A stretch of DNA of 64,000 nucleotides, from the NCBI RefSeq assembly GCF_018127785.1, contig NZ_CP072390.1, positions 1 to 64,000 on the forward strand. The letters run 5' to 3'. Below, piece by piece: positions 27,413 through 36,812 of this stretch. Every line of letters begins with the position of its first letter. The stretch's first letter is position 1. The DNA is from Prevotella scopos JCM 17725. Lineage in GTDB: Bacteria; Bacteroidota; Bacteroidia; Bacteroidales; Bacteroidaceae. The notes under the pieces are model-generated. The model had not been told where the DNA came from. It saw nothing but the letters and a program-made list of their open reading frames with translations, and made no database searches. The position numbers and the translations under genes were made by a program.

Positions 27413-27874
27413 CTATTCTTCCGAAATAGGTATCTCACGCTTAATACTCTGTTCAAGAGAGATAAGCGTCTCGGTTGAAACGACACCTGGAATACCTTGT
27501 AGTTGATTATTGAGAAGATCCATCAATTGCTCATTGTCTTTTGCATATAGCTTCACAAGCATAGTGTAAGGGCCTGTCGTAAAATGGCACTCTACGACCT
27601 CTGGTATGCTACTGATGCGTTCTACTACCTTCTTATACATTGACGCACGCTCAAGGTTCAGACCGATGTATGTGCAGGTGGTATAACCTAGACTTTTTGG
27701 ATTAACATAGAAGCCACTGCCTGTAATGACACCATTTTCAATAAGATGTTGTACACGTTGATGTATTGCAGCACGCGACACACCACATTGGGTAGCCACA
27801 TCCTTGAAAGGCATGCGAGCATTCTGTGAGAGGATACCCAAGATCTTCTTGTCTAAATGATCTACTTTTTCCAT
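27413..27874 (-). CDS. Lrp/AsnC family transcriptional regulator
   Basis: A 153-residue DNA-binding regulator. An N-terminal winged helix-turn-helix is at residues 5-60 (LDKKILGILSQNARMPFKDVATQCGVSRAAIHQRVQHL), followed by the RAM ligand-binding domain from about residue 68 (TYIGLNLE ... VECHFTTGPYTMLVKLYAKD). Members sense amino acids and form octamers. It lies just upstream of the C26-M19 and cyclase genes on the same strand (58 bases before the fusion start), so it may control peptide or amino-acid use (inference). A minus-strand TACTTTTG box is at 27941-27934. Confidence 0.92.
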   Translation of the reverse strand: MEKVDHLDKKILGILSQNARMPFKDVATQCGVSRAAIHQRVQHLIENGVITGSGFYVNPKSLGYTTCTYIGLNLERASMYKKVVERISSIPEVVECHFTTGPYTMLVKLYAKDNEQLMDLLNNQLQGIPGVVSTETLISLEQSIKREIPISEE

Positions 27875-27977
27875 TTTCTATCGTTGATGTTCTTGACTAA
27901 GTCTATAATTTTATGTCTTCGTTTGAAGCCAAGCAAAAGTAGAGAATTAATATGGAACAAGCAACAAAATGACATAA

Positions 27978-28007
27978 AAAATGCGCCACTTGAGCGCATT
28001 TTGTTTT
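27978..28007 (-). terminator. Terminator of the first FKBP gene
   Basis: Arms AAAATGCGC / GCGCATTTT with a 7-base loop. T-rich runs on both sides make it potentially bidirectional. Confidence 0.7.
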
Positions 28008-28045
28008 TATTTTAAGCAAAAGAACAGTATTTTACGGCTTTTAGC

Positions 28046-29056
28046 TTACTTTTTTATATTGCTCTTTGTTTTCTTTGCTGGAGCCTTTTTGGCAGGTACA
28101 AGCTTTGCTGCATCAACAACCTTTGTCTCCTTCTCAGGTGCAGCCTCGATTCCTTTCAGCTCAAGTGTGAAGATAAGTGTTGAGAAAGGACCGATGTCAC
28201 GACCTGCGCCACGCTCACCATAGGCGAGATGCTGTGGAATAACAATCTCCCACTTTGAACCAACAGGCATCATCTGCAATGCTTCTGTCCAACCCTTGAT
28301 AAGCCCACCAACATTGAAGGTATCAAACTCTACGCCATGACGTGAAGTTGCATCGAAAACATTTCCGTCAACAGTCTTTCCCTCATAAACAACCTGAATG
28401 CGGTCAGTTGCCTTTGGTAAAGCGCCGTCGCCTTTCTTTAGGATGCGATACTGAAGACCATCAGGAAGTGTTACAACTCCCTGCTTCTTCTTGTTCTCCT
28501 CCAAGTAAGCTTCATTTTTTGCCTTTAATTCAGCCTCTTTCTTGGCTTTCAACTCTAATTCCTTCTTCTCGAAGATTTGTTCTGCAGCTGCTGGCTTAAG
28601 AAGAGTAGAATCCTTTGCTAAAGCAGCAATAAAGCCTTTGTAGAGCAAGTCTGGATTGATTGAAGCTGTTGTGCCCTCAAACTTAGCTTTGATATTAGGC
28701 AACATTGTCTTTTCAATCTGTGAGCTGATAACTAATCCTGCTACATAAGCAGCAAAGGCAGAGTCCTTACGATTCTTAATACCCTCACGCAAGCCTTTGA
28801 GGAAGTCAGGCATCTGTGCTTCTTTCACACCAAACTGATTGGCAAGGTATTCATTCAAACCACGAGTTATAGCCATACCTGCAGCATAACTCAACGTATC
28901 GGATGGTGTGCTCAATGAAACAGGTGTCATTGTACATTCTTCCTTACACTCTGTATGCTGCTTTCCTTTCTTTTCTTTCTTCTTGTTTTGTGCGCTTGCA
29001 GTGTTGAAGACAGAACCTGCTGCAACGAGCAGTGCCAATATGATAAGTTTCTTCAT
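28046..29056 (-). CDS. FKBP-type peptidyl-prolyl isomerase, secreted
   Basis: A 336-residue periplasmic folding catalyst. After the signal peptide (ending NTASAQ) comes a lysine-rich stretch, a helical FKBP_N dimerisation domain (about 50-190, FkpA/Mip-like, with a long charged helix), and the FKBP domain (about 195-300, VVYEGKTVDGNVFDAT, GGLIKGWTEALQMMPVG, LAYGERGAGRDIGPFSTLIF). The tail is unusual: alternating Lys/Ala/Pro (KKAPAKKTKSNIKK), possibly binding acidic partners or nucleic acid. It is the last of three adjacent FKBP genes. Confidence 0.92.
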   Translation of the reverse strand: MKKLIILALLVAAGSVFNTASAQNKKKEKKGKQHTECKEECTMTPVSLSTPSDTLSYAAGMAITRGLNEYLANQFGVKEAQMPDFLKGLREGIKNRKDSAFAAYVAGLVISSQIEKTMLPNIKAKFEGTTASINPDLLYKGFIAALAKDSTLLKPAAAEQIFEKKELELKAKKEAELKAKNEAYLEENKKKQGVVTLPDGLQYRILKKGDGALPKATDRIQVVYEGKTVDGNVFDATSRHGVEFDTFNVGGLIKGWTEALQMMPVGSKWEIVIPQHLAYGERGAGRDIGPFSTLIFTLELKGIEAAPEKETKVVDAAKLVPAKKAPAKKTKSNIKK

Positions 29057-29185
29057 TGTTTTGTCGTTTTTAAAAGAATGGTTTTTCTAATCAAATAAGG
29101 CTTTAGATTCAATGCTTTATAAATACTTAGAAGTATGTATGTGTCTTCCTTTCTTATAAGATAAGCGTATCAATATTGAATTATT

Positions 29186-29257
29186 CTCATGAAAATAAAA
29201 AATTATCTTCATGAGAATAAATATTTTTATTCACGATAAAAAGAATTTTCGTTCATG
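29186..29257. repeat. Tandem array with exact 22 bp period (TTCATG family)
   Basis: CTCATG, TTCATG, TTCACG and TTCATG start at 29186, 29208, 29230 and 29252, each 22 bases apart, each followed by A-rich AAAATAAA-type sequence. It matches the array at 11471-11552. Confidence 0.8.
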
Positions 29258-29352
29258 AAAAGAAATCTTCAATCATCGTGAAAGTGAATTGCAATTGATG
29301 CTCTTCCAAATAAGAAAGGAAGACCCATCGAACCTTTATTAAGCCTCAATAA

Positions 29353-30258
29353 TTACTTACCTGGATGACCCTGAGGCATAGCTGGCGTGCCCTGTGGAGC
29401 CTTTTCAATACCGAGCAACTCAACAGTAAATACGAGTGTTGAGAATGGCTTGATATCAGGACTTGGCTGCTCAGCACCATAACCTGCAGTGTAAGGGATA
29501 GTAATTTCCCACTTAGCACCAACAGGCATCTTTGACAAAGCCTCTGTGAAACCTGGGATAACACCACTTACAGGCATTGTTGCATCATTACGCTGATCGA
29601 AAACTTTACCTTCGATAGTCTTACCTACATAGTTAATCTTAACAACGTCAGAAGCCTTTGGAGTAGCGCCAGAGCCAGCCTTTAACTCCTTCACCTGTAC
29701 GCCCTGACCGAGTGTCTTCACGCCTGGCTTCTTAGCGTTAGCTGCCATGTAAGCATCACTCTTCTTCTTGTTTGCACCATAAGTCTTCTCAGCAGCCTTC
29801 ATCTGAATGGTCTTTGAAGTCTTCTGCTCAACCTCACGAGCCTTCTCAACGGTCATCTTCTGACCTTTACCCTTTGCACTTGCAGCGAAACCAGAGAGGA
29901 AGTTGTTCAAAGAAATAGTCTTTGTAGAGTCTTCACCGAAGATCTGGCGATTGATCTGATTCTTGATAATCATGTTCATCTGCATACCTACGCCGATACC
30001 TGCATTGTAAGCAGCACGCTTCTTGTCATCAGCGTTCTGTGCACCGTCGTTCATACCCTTGATAAACTCATCGATGTATGCTGTATCAATCTGCATCTGC
30101 TGGAGATACTGCTTTACACTCTGACCCTGATCGATACCGAAAGCATAGCTCAAAGAGTCAACATCAGACTTCAAATCCTCCTTTGGAGCTGAATTGCCAC
30201 AAGCTGTGAAGCCTGCAGCTACAATAGCCGTAGCGGCTAATAAATACGTTTTCTTCAT
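29353..30258 (-). CDS. FKBP-type peptidyl-prolyl isomerase, lipoprotein
   Basis: A 301-residue isomerase tethered to a membrane. The signal sequence ends AAGFTAC, giving a lipoprotein cysteine at about residue 20. An N-terminal helical dimerisation domain (DSLSYAFGIDQGQSVKQYLQQ onward) precedes the FKBP domain (VKINYVGKTIEGKVFDQ, GVIPGFTEALSKMPVGAKWEITIP, YGAEQPSPDIKPFSTLVFTVEL). The C-terminus is short (PQGTPAMPQGHPGK). It is the middle gene of three FKBP paralogues, separated from the next by the 22 bp array. Confidence 0.92.
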   Translation of the reverse strand: MKKTYLLAATAIVAAGFTACGNSAPKEDLKSDVDSLSYAFGIDQGQSVKQYLQQMQIDTAYIDEFIKGMNDGAQNADDKKRAAYNAGIGVGMQMNMIIKNQINRQIFGEDSTKTISLNNFLSGFAASAKGKGQKMTVEKAREVEQKTSKTIQMKAAEKTYGANKKKSDAYMAANAKKPGVKTLGQGVQVKELKAGSGATPKASDVVKINYVGKTIEGKVFDQRNDATMPVSGVIPGFTEALSKMPVGAKWEITIPYTAGYGAEQPSPDIKPFSTLVFTVELLGIEKAPQGTPAMPQGHPGK

Positions 30259-30348
30259 TATTTTATTTGTTTAGTTTCTAAAGCAATATTATTTAAGTAG
30301 GCGATGAAAGACGATTATCACAATCTAAAACCGCCTACACTTGTTTCT

Positions 30349-30954
30349 TTATTTTACCTCGATCAACTCTACGTCGAAGACAAGAGCAGCGAATGGAGGA
30401 ATCTGTGCACCCGCACCACGCTCACCATAAGCAAGCTTATAAGGGATGAAGAAGCGATATTTAGCACCTTCCTGCATGAGTTGTACGCCCTCTGTCCAAC
30501 CTGGGATAACCTGATTCAAGCCAAATGTAGCTGGCTCGTTACGCTTGTATGAGCTATCAAAGATTGTACCATCGATGAGGGTTCCCTCATAGTGACATAC
30601 TACCTGGTCTGTTGCAGAAGGCTTCTTACCATTGCCTTCCTTCAATACCTGATACTGCAAGCCTGATGGTAAGGTTACAACGCCTTCCTTCTTACCATTC
30701 TCTGCAAGGAAAGTCTCACCAGCTTCCTTTGCTGCCTTACCAGCCTCAGCGGCAGCAGCCTGCTGCTTAGCCTCTTGCTCTTGGAAGAAGTTTTGTACGA
30801 GAGTCTGTGCCTCTGCATTGTCAACTTTCAGTTCTGAACCAGAAATAACATCCTTAATAGCCTGTGCGAAGTCGTCAATATTCAATTCCTTTGCGCCCAT
30901 TCCAGCGAGCTGTGAACCGATACCGATTCCCAGTGCGTAGCTTAATTTGTCCAT
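30349..30954 (-). CDS. FKBP-type peptidyl-prolyl isomerase, cytoplasmic
   Basis: A 201-residue isomerase with no signal peptide, so it acts in the cytosol. It has a short helical N-terminal domain beginning MDKLSYALGIGIGSQL, a charged helix rich in Gln/Ala/Glu (about 85-105), and then an FKBP domain with VVCHYEGTLIDGTIFDSS, LAYGERGAGAQIPPFAALVFDVELIE. First gene of the trio, with a minus-strand TATCTTTG promoter box at 30994-30987. Confidence 0.92.
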   Translation of the reverse strand: MDKLSYALGIGIGSQLAGMGAKELNIDDFAQAIKDVISGSELKVDNAEAQTLVQNFFQEQEAKQQAAAAEAGKAAKEAGETFLAENGKKEGVVTLPSGLQYQVLKEGNGKKPSATDQVVCHYEGTLIDGTIFDSSYKRNEPATFGLNQVIPGWTEGVQLMQEGAKYRFFIPYKLAYGERGAGAQIPPFAALVFDVELIEVK

Positions 30955-31207
30955 TATCGTTCTTAATATTATTAATAATTAATGTGCAAAGATACTATTT
31001 TTAAGGTATAGTTGTGCATTAATCGAATTAAAATTACTAAATTTGTCATAGAGAATGGAGGAATACGATGCAAGTCATTGGCAGAAGTCAATACCAAAAG
31101 TCTGAAAGAAAGTATTGCTTTTATTCAAAACATTAATCGTAAATGTTTGGATAAAAAACCTTATTTCATCAATCTCCTTCCATTCGCAACTCATTAATGT
31201 AAAACGT

Positions 31208-31900
31208 ATGAAGAAAATCGTATTCTTAACAGGTGCTGGAATGTCCGTGGAGAGTGGCTTCAAGACTTTCCGTGGCAATGATGGATTATGGGAAGATTAT
31301 CCTGTTGAGCAGGTGGCTACACACGAAGGCTGGGTAACGAACCCATTACTTGTCAATAACTTCTACAATATCCTTCGTAAAAAGCTATTTACTGCCAAAC
31401 CTAATGAGGGGCATTGCCTGATCAAGGAGCTTGAGAATGACTATGAGGTAATGGTGATTACGCAGAATGTTGATGACCTCCACGAGAAGGCTGGTTCTGC
31501 AAACGTGATTCATCTTCATGGAGAACTGACGAAGGTATGTTCAAGTAAGGACCCCTACGATAGTCGATACATAGAACAACTAACTGAAGACAACTGCGAT
31601 GTTGCCCCTGGAGCATGTGCCGGCGATGGTAGTCTGCTTCGTCCTTTCATTGTCTTTTTTGGTGAATCAGTCCCAATGATAGAGCCCGCTGCTGAGATAG
31701 TGGCACAAGCTGACATCCTTGTTATCATCGGGACATCGCTGGTCGTCTATCCTGCTGCAGGTCTTGTGCAATATGCCCGACCTAGAACGCCTATTTATCT
31801 AATCGATCCAGACGATACGCCTGCACACGCTTCGGGACGATTAACTCATATCAAAAAGGGTGCGAGTGAAGGTATGAAGGAACTGATGAAACGATTATAA
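31208..31900 (+). CDS. cobB: NAD-dependent protein deacylase (sirtuin)
   Basis: Removes acyl groups from lysine using NAD. Motifs are TGAGMSVESGFKTFRG (NAD binding), TQNVDDLHEKAG and the catalytic HLHGEL. The YNILR segment in the small domain fits the Y-x-x-R pattern of class III sirtuins that prefer succinyl or malonyl groups. The usual four zinc cysteines are not arranged as pairs; only scattered cysteines remain, a feature I associate with related Bacteroidetes proteins. I start at ATG 31208 because the longer frame adds 31 residues unlike a sirtuin. It is 230 residues long. Confidence 0.88.
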   Translation: MKKIVFLTGAGMSVESGFKTFRGNDGLWEDYPVEQVATHEGWVTNPLLVNNFYNILRKKLFTAKPNEGHCLIKELENDYEVMVITQNVDDLHEKAGSANVIHLHGELTKVCSSKDPYDSRYIEQLTEDNCDVAPGACAGDGSLLRPFIVFFGESVPMIEPAAEIVAQADILVIIGTSLVVYPAAGLVQYARPRTPIYLIDPDDTPAHASGRLTHIKKGASEGMKELMKRL

Positions 31901-32026
31901 CAATCTGTAAAAAGTGTGTAGGCATACACTGATTTATAAACATCTCAAAACGAATAAGCCACAAAATGTTTATGTGCTTTCTACTTTTAGCACAAAAAAC
32001 AAATGTGGTTATCATTGATTAATCAA

Positions 32027-32641
32027 ATGAAGAAACTATTCTCACTCCTCTTCTTAGCCCTTATGGTACTGCCAATTATGGCTCAGAAGAACATTTACAA
32101 GTTTAGTGTAAAAGATGGCAATGAACATACCATCAAGTTGAAAGACTATAAGGGTAAGGTACTCCTCATTGTCAATACAGCGACAAAATGTGGATTTACG
32201 CCACAGTATGAGGAATTACAAAAGCTCTATGAGACTTACAAGAATCAAGGCTTCGTCATCCTTGACTTCCCATGCAATCAGTTTGGCGCACAGGCTCCTG
32301 GCTCATTCCACGACATTCATGCTTTCTGTACAGGCAATTATGGTATAACTTTTCCACAGTTTGCAAAGGTTACTGTCAACGGACGTAACGAGTCACCACT
32401 TTATACTTATCTGAAAGCACAACAGCCTTTCAAAGGCTTCGATGTGAATAATAAAATTGGTAAGTTCCTTGATGAGAAGTTCCGTGCTGAGAATCCAGAT
32501 TATGCCAAGGACCCAAGTATCAAATGGAACTTCACAAAGTTCCTCATCGACCGACAGGGGCACGTCATCGATCGCTTCGAGCCAACGGCTGATATGAAGG
32601 ATGTTGAGGCTGGCATCAAGGCTGCGCTGAAGATGAAATAA
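32027..32641 (+). CDS. Glutathione peroxidase-like thiol peroxidase, secreted
   Basis: A 204-residue peroxide-reducing enzyme exported by a signal peptide (MKKLFSLLFLALMVLPIMAQ). The GPx fold has peroxidatic C55 (NTATKCGFTPQY), Q85 (FPCNQFG) and the WNFTKF block, which together form the active-site triad. A cysteine rather than selenocysteine suggests it uses thioredoxin-like donors. Being periplasmic, it would protect against host or neighbour-derived peroxide. I chose ATG 32027 for the signal peptide; an in-frame ATG 24 bases earlier is possible. Confidence 0.9.
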   Translation: MKKLFSLLFLALMVLPIMAQKNIYKFSVKDGNEHTIKLKDYKGKVLLIVNTATKCGFTPQYEELQKLYETYKNQGFVILDFPCNQFGAQAPGSFHDIHAFCTGNYGITFPQFAKVTVNGRNESPLYTYLKAQQPFKGFDVNNKIGKFLDEKFRAENPDYAKDPSIKWNFTKFLIDRQGHVIDRFEPTADMKDVEAGIKAALKMK

Positions 32642-32670
32642 GGCTATTAGGCAATTAGCCTAATAACCAA

Positions 32671-32715
32671 AAATCCGGCTGACACGCAACTAGGTGTCAG
32701 CCGGATTTCTGTTTT
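32671..32715. terminator. Bidirectional terminator
   Basis: Long perfect stem, AAATCCGGCTGACAC / GTGTCAGCCGGATTT, with an 8-base loop. It sits between convergent glutathione peroxidase and YitT-like genes. Confidence 0.85.
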
Positions 32716-33647
32716 TATTCGGTAGGGAGCTTATTTGTATTTAGCTTATTCTTAGAAGATTTCTTCTTCACCTTAAACTTATCAAAGCCCTTACCAAACA
32801 CACCCATAACCTGGCTCTGTGTTACGAAAGCATCTGGGTCAATGTCATCAATCATTCGATAAACATAGGACGCTTCACGCTGACGTGTCACAACAATAAC
32901 AATCTTGATGTTACTACCAGAATAATATCCCTTTGCATCAATAATCGTACTACTGCGGTGTGGCTGATCCTTTGATATCATTTCACAAATCTCTTTGTAA
33001 TGCTCGGAAATGATGAGGAATTGTACTGAACGGCATCTCGAGCTGATAACCTGATCAAGTACAAAAGAGGTGATAATCAAGTTTACATATCCATAAATCA
33101 CCATCTCCCAGCTATGAAGAACAAGGTAACTACCCGTTACAATGGTCATATCGACTAATAAGATAACACGTCCAAGGGAGATGTCACGGTACTTATTGAC
33201 AATCGCTGCGACGATATCCGAACCACCTGAGCTACCATTATAAGATAGTCCGAAAGCTAAGCCAACGCCACAAAATGCCGCACCAATGATGGTTGCCATA
33301 AAAGGTTGATTATGTAAGAGTCCTGGATGTGGGAAACAGGTACCCATGACCTTTGTGATAATCGTCAGCATCATTACGCCAAAGATAGTGCGGATACAGA
33401 ACTTCAAACCTAATACTTTCAAAGCAATTGCTAGGAGAATAGCGTTCAGGATGAAATAAGTGGTGCTGACAGGAATACCTTGTCCCCAGTTCAAAATGGA
33501 AGCGAAACCCGCTACGCCACCATTGCCAATGTGATTAGGAAGAAGGAAAACCATCCAACCGATACCATAGGACAACATACCCACGGATATCATCACATAG
33601 TCTAAAATTTCCCGATAAAGGACTTTCTTATTAATTTTGTTAATCAT
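32715..33647 (-). CDS. YitT family membrane protein
   Basis: A 310-residue inner-membrane protein of unknown transport role. About five or six hydrophobic segments occupy residues 15-215, with the glycine-rich NHIGNGGVAGFASIL and LSYNGSSGGSDIVAAIV typical of the YitT family. The C-terminal cytosolic DUF2179-like domain (residues about 225-295) reads SRCRSVQFLIISEHY to YRMIDDIDPDAFVTQSQVMGVFGKGFD. The tail is lysine/asparagine rich. A minus-strand TAAATTTG box (33684-33677) lies 30 bases upstream of the start. Confidence 0.9.
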   Translation of the reverse strand: MINKINKKVLYREILDYVMISVGMLSYGIGWMVFLLPNHIGNGGVAGFASILNWGQGIPVSTTYFILNAILLAIALKVLGLKFCIRTIFGVMMLTIITKVMGTCFPHPGLLHNQPFMATIIGAAFCGVGLAFGLSYNGSSGGSDIVAAIVNKYRDISLGRVILLVDMTIVTGSYLVLHSWEMVIYGYVNLIITSFVLDQVISSRCRSVQFLIISEHYKEICEMISKDQPHRSSTIIDAKGYYSGSNIKIVIVVTRQREASYVYRMIDDIDPDAFVTQSQVMGVFGKGFDKFKVKKKSSKNKLNTNKLPTE

Positions 33648-33727
33648 ATATTTAAGGATATGAGTGAATGATGCTACAAATTTAGAGAAAATTTTCGAAA
33701 CAAAGCACTTGCACAGAAAAAATAGAG

Positions 33728-33735
33728 TACCTTTG
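33728..33735 (+). promoter_or_regulatory. Candidate promoter box upstream of ruvB
   Basis: TACCTTTG; it would give a leader of about 165 bases. The upstream TTTG element is not clear. Confidence 0.4.
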
Positions 33736-33907
33736 CAAAAAATAATATTTTTCCTTGAGGATGTAGAAGATGAACCTCACACGACAATTCATAGGGAAGC
33801 ACAGACAATGTATCCATAAAGGACTGCTTTTCACGGATATATAGATAATGCTCCATCACTTTGTTTACATCCTTACGCACTTGCACCTTTTGCAATAAAT
33901 TAGCTAT

Positions 33908-34942
33908 ATGTCAGAAGATTTTGATATACATGAAGAAAGGCTGAACTCCGTTGAGAAGGATTTCGAGAATGCCCTGCGACCGCTGAAATTTGATGATTTC
34001 AGTGGACAGCAGAAGGTTGTTGAAAATCTCAGCGTCTTTGTTGAGGCTGCTAAATTTCGTGGCGAACCGCTCGACCACACCCTCTTGCATGGTCCTCCAG
34101 GATTGGGTAAGACGACCTTGAGCAATATCATTGCCAACGAATTGGGCGTTGGTTTTAAGATTACGTCAGGGCCAGTGCTCGACAAACCAGGCGACCTTGC
34201 AGGTATCCTCACGTCCTTAGAGCCTAATGATGTTTTATTCATTGACGAGATACATCGCCTTTCTCCTGTCGTAGAAGAGTATCTTTACTCTGCTATGGAA
34301 GACTATCGTATCGATATAATGATTGATAAAGGTCCGTCAGCACGATCTATCCAAATTGACCTCAACCCATTCACCCTCGTTGGTGCAACGACGCGAAGCG
34401 GACTGCTAACGGCCCCACTCCGTGCTCGCTTTGGTATCAATCTCCATTTGGAATATTATGATCCTGAGACATTAAATCGTATCATCAAGCGTTCAGCAGC
34501 CTTATTGAAAGTTCCTATTGTGAATGATGCGGCTGACGAGATTGCACGCCGTTCACGTGGTACGCCACGTATCTGTAACTCTCTACTCCGCCGTGTACGC
34601 GACTTCGCACAGGTGAAGGGTAATGGTACTATCACACCTGAAATCGCAACGATGTCATTGCAGTCGCTGAACATAGATAAATATGGTTTGGATGAGATAG
34701 ACAACAAGATTTTGCTTACAATCATTGATAAGTTCCATGGTGGACCTGTCGGCGTCTCCACCATTGCTACTGCTATCGGTGAGGATTCTGGTACGGTGGA
34801 GGAGGTTTATGAACCATTCCTTATCATGGAAGGTTTCATTAAACGAACTCCTCGTGGACGTGTCGCAACACGACTTGCTTACGAACATCTTGGACGAAAC
34901 GTTTATCAAGATAATTCTTTTCAACCAGGATTATTCGATTAA
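33908..34942 (+). CDS. ruvB: Holliday junction branch migration ATPase RuvB
   Basis: Hexameric AAA+ motor that, with RuvA, drives branch migration during recombination repair. Walker A is GPPGLGKTT (residues 62-70) and Walker B is FIDEIH (111-116). Sensor and arginine-finger regions are in [18 protein letters not shown]. The C-terminal winged helix ends in [20 protein letters not shown]. It is 344 residues, a normal length. It is followed by a terminator; no ruvA or ruvC is adjacent. Confidence 0.97.
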   Translation: MSEDFDIHEERLNSVEKDFENALRPLKFDDFSGQQKVVENLSVFVEAAKFRGEPLDHTLLHGPPGLGKTTLSNIIANELGVGFKITSGPVLDKPGDLAGILTSLEPNDVLFIDEIHRLSPVVEEYLYSAMEDYRIDIMIDKGPSARSIQIDLNPFTLVGATTRSGLLTAPLRARFGINLHLEYYDPETLNRIIKRSAALLKVPIVNDAADEIARRSRGTPRICNSLLRRVRDFAQVKGNGTITPEIATMSLQSLNIDKYGLDEIDNKILLTIIDKFHGGPVGVSTIATAIGEDSGTVEEVYEPFLIMEGFIKRTPRGRVATRLAYEHLGRNVYQDNSFQPGLFD

Positions 34943-34948
34943 AAAGAC

Positions 34949-34991
34949 TCCATTGCACAAGTTCATACGGAACGGATGCAATGGATTTTTT
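34949..34991 (+). terminator. Rho-independent terminator of ruvB
   Basis: Arms TCCATTGCA / TGCAATGGA followed by a run of T. Confidence 0.8.
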
Positions 34992-34992
34992 A

Positions 34993-35013
34993 TTGGTTCT
35001 ATAACGACTCATG
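34993..35013. repeat. Solo copy of the TTGGTTCTATAACGA end repeat
   Basis: Matches the first 15 bases of the inverted repeat at 43519 exactly, plus further scattered matches, but has no inverted partner nearby. Confidence 0.5.
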
Positions 35014-35234
35014 TCGGCTTGGTAGGTAAATGATAGGGGAATGGGTAAACAAAAGCAAATGATAAAAAGTCCTTCTAAACTTGGAGATGATAAGTATATT
35101 CTTTATCTATTAACATCTGTCCGCAGTTAGCCGAGTGTTCTTGATGGGAAAATAAAGTGATTGTACGCTTTTTGGATACGCTTATCTTTGTAATATCTTT
35201 CTAATTGCCTAACTTTGTCGTCATGATTATTCAG

Positions 35235-36248
35235 ATGCATAAACCCAAACCAAGAATAGACGAACTTGACTTTCTTAAGTTCGTCTTCATCACGTTGATG
35301 ATTGCTTTCCACTTGGTTTATATCGGTGACGCCTATCCTGTTGCTAAGCGTTTAGTATATACCTTTCACATGCCAGGTTTCCTCTTGGTGTCTGGTTATT
35401 TGTTTAATGTGAATAAGTCGTGGGAAAGCTTTTGGAAAACAATGCTTTGGATATTCGTCCCTTATACTATAATGGAAAGTGGCTATACCATGATGGCATC
35501 ACTATTACCGATTCGTGAGCATATTGATCGACTGACAGTAGGAGTACTCGTTGATCATATCTTCCTGCATCCGATGGGACCTTATTGGTACCTACATACA
35601 TTAATGATTTGTGGTATCTGCTATTATATTGCATTCAAGAAACCAGAAGGACGTTTTTCATCGGTATTGAAACAAGAGAAACCATTACTGCCTATCAAAA
35701 TGCTGAGTTTGGAAAATCAGGTACTATTAGGTAGGTTTACCCTTCTTGCTTTGTTTCTTTTGTTGCTCTCTTACGGCTGTGGACTACTCTCTATAGCCAA
35801 TGCTGCCTACTTCCTTGTAGGAGCAATAGTGCGTCAAGCAGTGGGCAATTTCCGTCTGGCTTTCCCTGCTCGCTGGTGGACATTAGGACTTTTATTAGTT
35901 TGGTGTATCGACCCGTCACATTATGATAGGGCGTCTTTTGCTGGTGCCTGTTTGGTATTCTTAGTCATTGGTTCACTGTTATGGATTTATCAGTTAGGGA
36001 TTCCGCAATCGCTGCGGAAGCTCTTCCTCTTTATCGGGCGTAACACTTTGCCACTGTTGCTTTTCTCCCCAATCTTCACGATACTAGCCAAATACTATCA
36101 GGCTTTACTACTTCGGGCTGAACCGACGGGAATTTTTTTTATGGTCGTTAGCGTTATTCTTGCCATTGCTGGCTCGTATGGCATAACGTGGTTGATGGAT
36201 ATTTCGGGGATATCGAAGCTTTTCTTTGGGAAGAAAGGGCTAATTTGA
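35235..36248 (+). CDS. Acyltransferase 3 family membrane protein
   Basis: A 337-residue integral membrane enzyme of the acyltransferase 3 family, which O-acetylates surface sugars. The start RIDELDFLKFVFITLMIAFHLVYIG contains the first membrane helix and its catalytic-type histidine. HMPGFLLVSGYLF and a PYWYLHTLMICGICYY block follow, with about nine or ten hydrophobic helices in all. Start choice is uncertain: an upstream TAACTTTG box at 35209-35216 makes the TTG at 35205 impossible and ATG 35223 nearly leaderless, so I chose ATG 35235. The substrate is unknown; a small fucose/arabinose-type acetylase is plausible. Confidence 0.85.
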   Translation: MHKPKPRIDELDFLKFVFITLMIAFHLVYIGDAYPVAKRLVYTFHMPGFLLVSGYLFNVNKSWESFWKTMLWIFVPYTIMESGYTMMASLLPIREHIDRLTVGVLVDHIFLHPMGPYWYLHTLMICGICYYIAFKKPEGRFSSVLKQEKPLLPIKMLSLENQVLLGRFTLLALFLLLLSYGCGLLSIANAAYFLVGAIVRQAVGNFRLAFPARWWTLGLLLVWCIDPSHYDRASFAGACLVFLVIGSLLWIYQLGIPQSLRKLFLFIGRNTLPLLLFSPIFTILAKYYQALLLRAEPTGIFFMVVSVILAIAGSYGITWLMDISGISKLFFGKKGLI

Positions 36249-36272
36249 CGCTTATTAGCCCAATAAATCCCC

Positions 36273-36812
36273 TTAAATTCTCTCCTGTTTCAGCGGTGTC
36301 CCGTCAAGCGAATAAGCTGTGAAGACACCATGCTCATAGGTCATGAAGGTTGGTACATTCCCACCTTTTGGAAAGGTAATAGAGCCAAGATTGCAGACAA
36401 GCGTATCCTCTTGCTGGGTAATTTCCCAAAGATGCGTATGGCCATAAACAATTGCGTCAATGTCACCTTTTGGCATTGATGACTTATTATAAATATGTCC
36501 GTGCGTCAAGAAAAGTTTTTTCCCCTCATCTACCAACATTATATAGTCTGACATCATTGGGAAATCAAGCAACATCTGGTCAACCTCTGCATCACAATTT
36601 CCACGTATGGCTATAATGTTTTTAGCACGCTTGTTCAGTGCCTCCACAATTCCCTTAGCATCTATTCCCTCAGGAATAGAGTTGCGTGGACCATAATTCA
36701 GTATGTCTCCTAGCACACAAAGCATATCGCAATGCTCACGATCATAGAATTGTAGCACCTTCTCCAGTGTTGGCAAACACCCGTGGATGTCTGATACCAA
36801 TAGATATTTCAT
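36273..36812 (-). CDS. yfcE: YfcE-type metallophosphoesterase
   Basis: A 179-residue calcineurin-like phosphodiesterase. Metal ligands are visible in order: SDIHG (D8, H10), LGDILNYGPRN (Asp), AIRGNCDAEV (Asn), THGHIY (His) and GHTHLW (His). The family cleaves phosphodiesters using Mn or similar metals; the physiological substrate is unknown. A minus-strand TATCTTTG box at 36846-36839 lies 27 bases upstream of the start. Confidence 0.92.
   Translation of the reverse strand: MKYLLVSDIHGCLPTLEKVLQFYDREHCDMLCVLGDILNYGPRNSIPEGIDAKGIVEALNKRAKNIIAIRGNCDAEVDQMLLDFPMMSDYIMLVDEGKKLFLTHGHIYNKSSMPKGDIDAIVYGHTHLWEITQQEDTLVCNLGSITFPKGGNVPTFMTYEHGVFTAYSLDGTPLKQERI

Noticed and set aside
33674..33895. 73-codon minus-strand frame before ruvB
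   Set aside because: It overlaps likely promoter sequence for two genes and has no conserved features.
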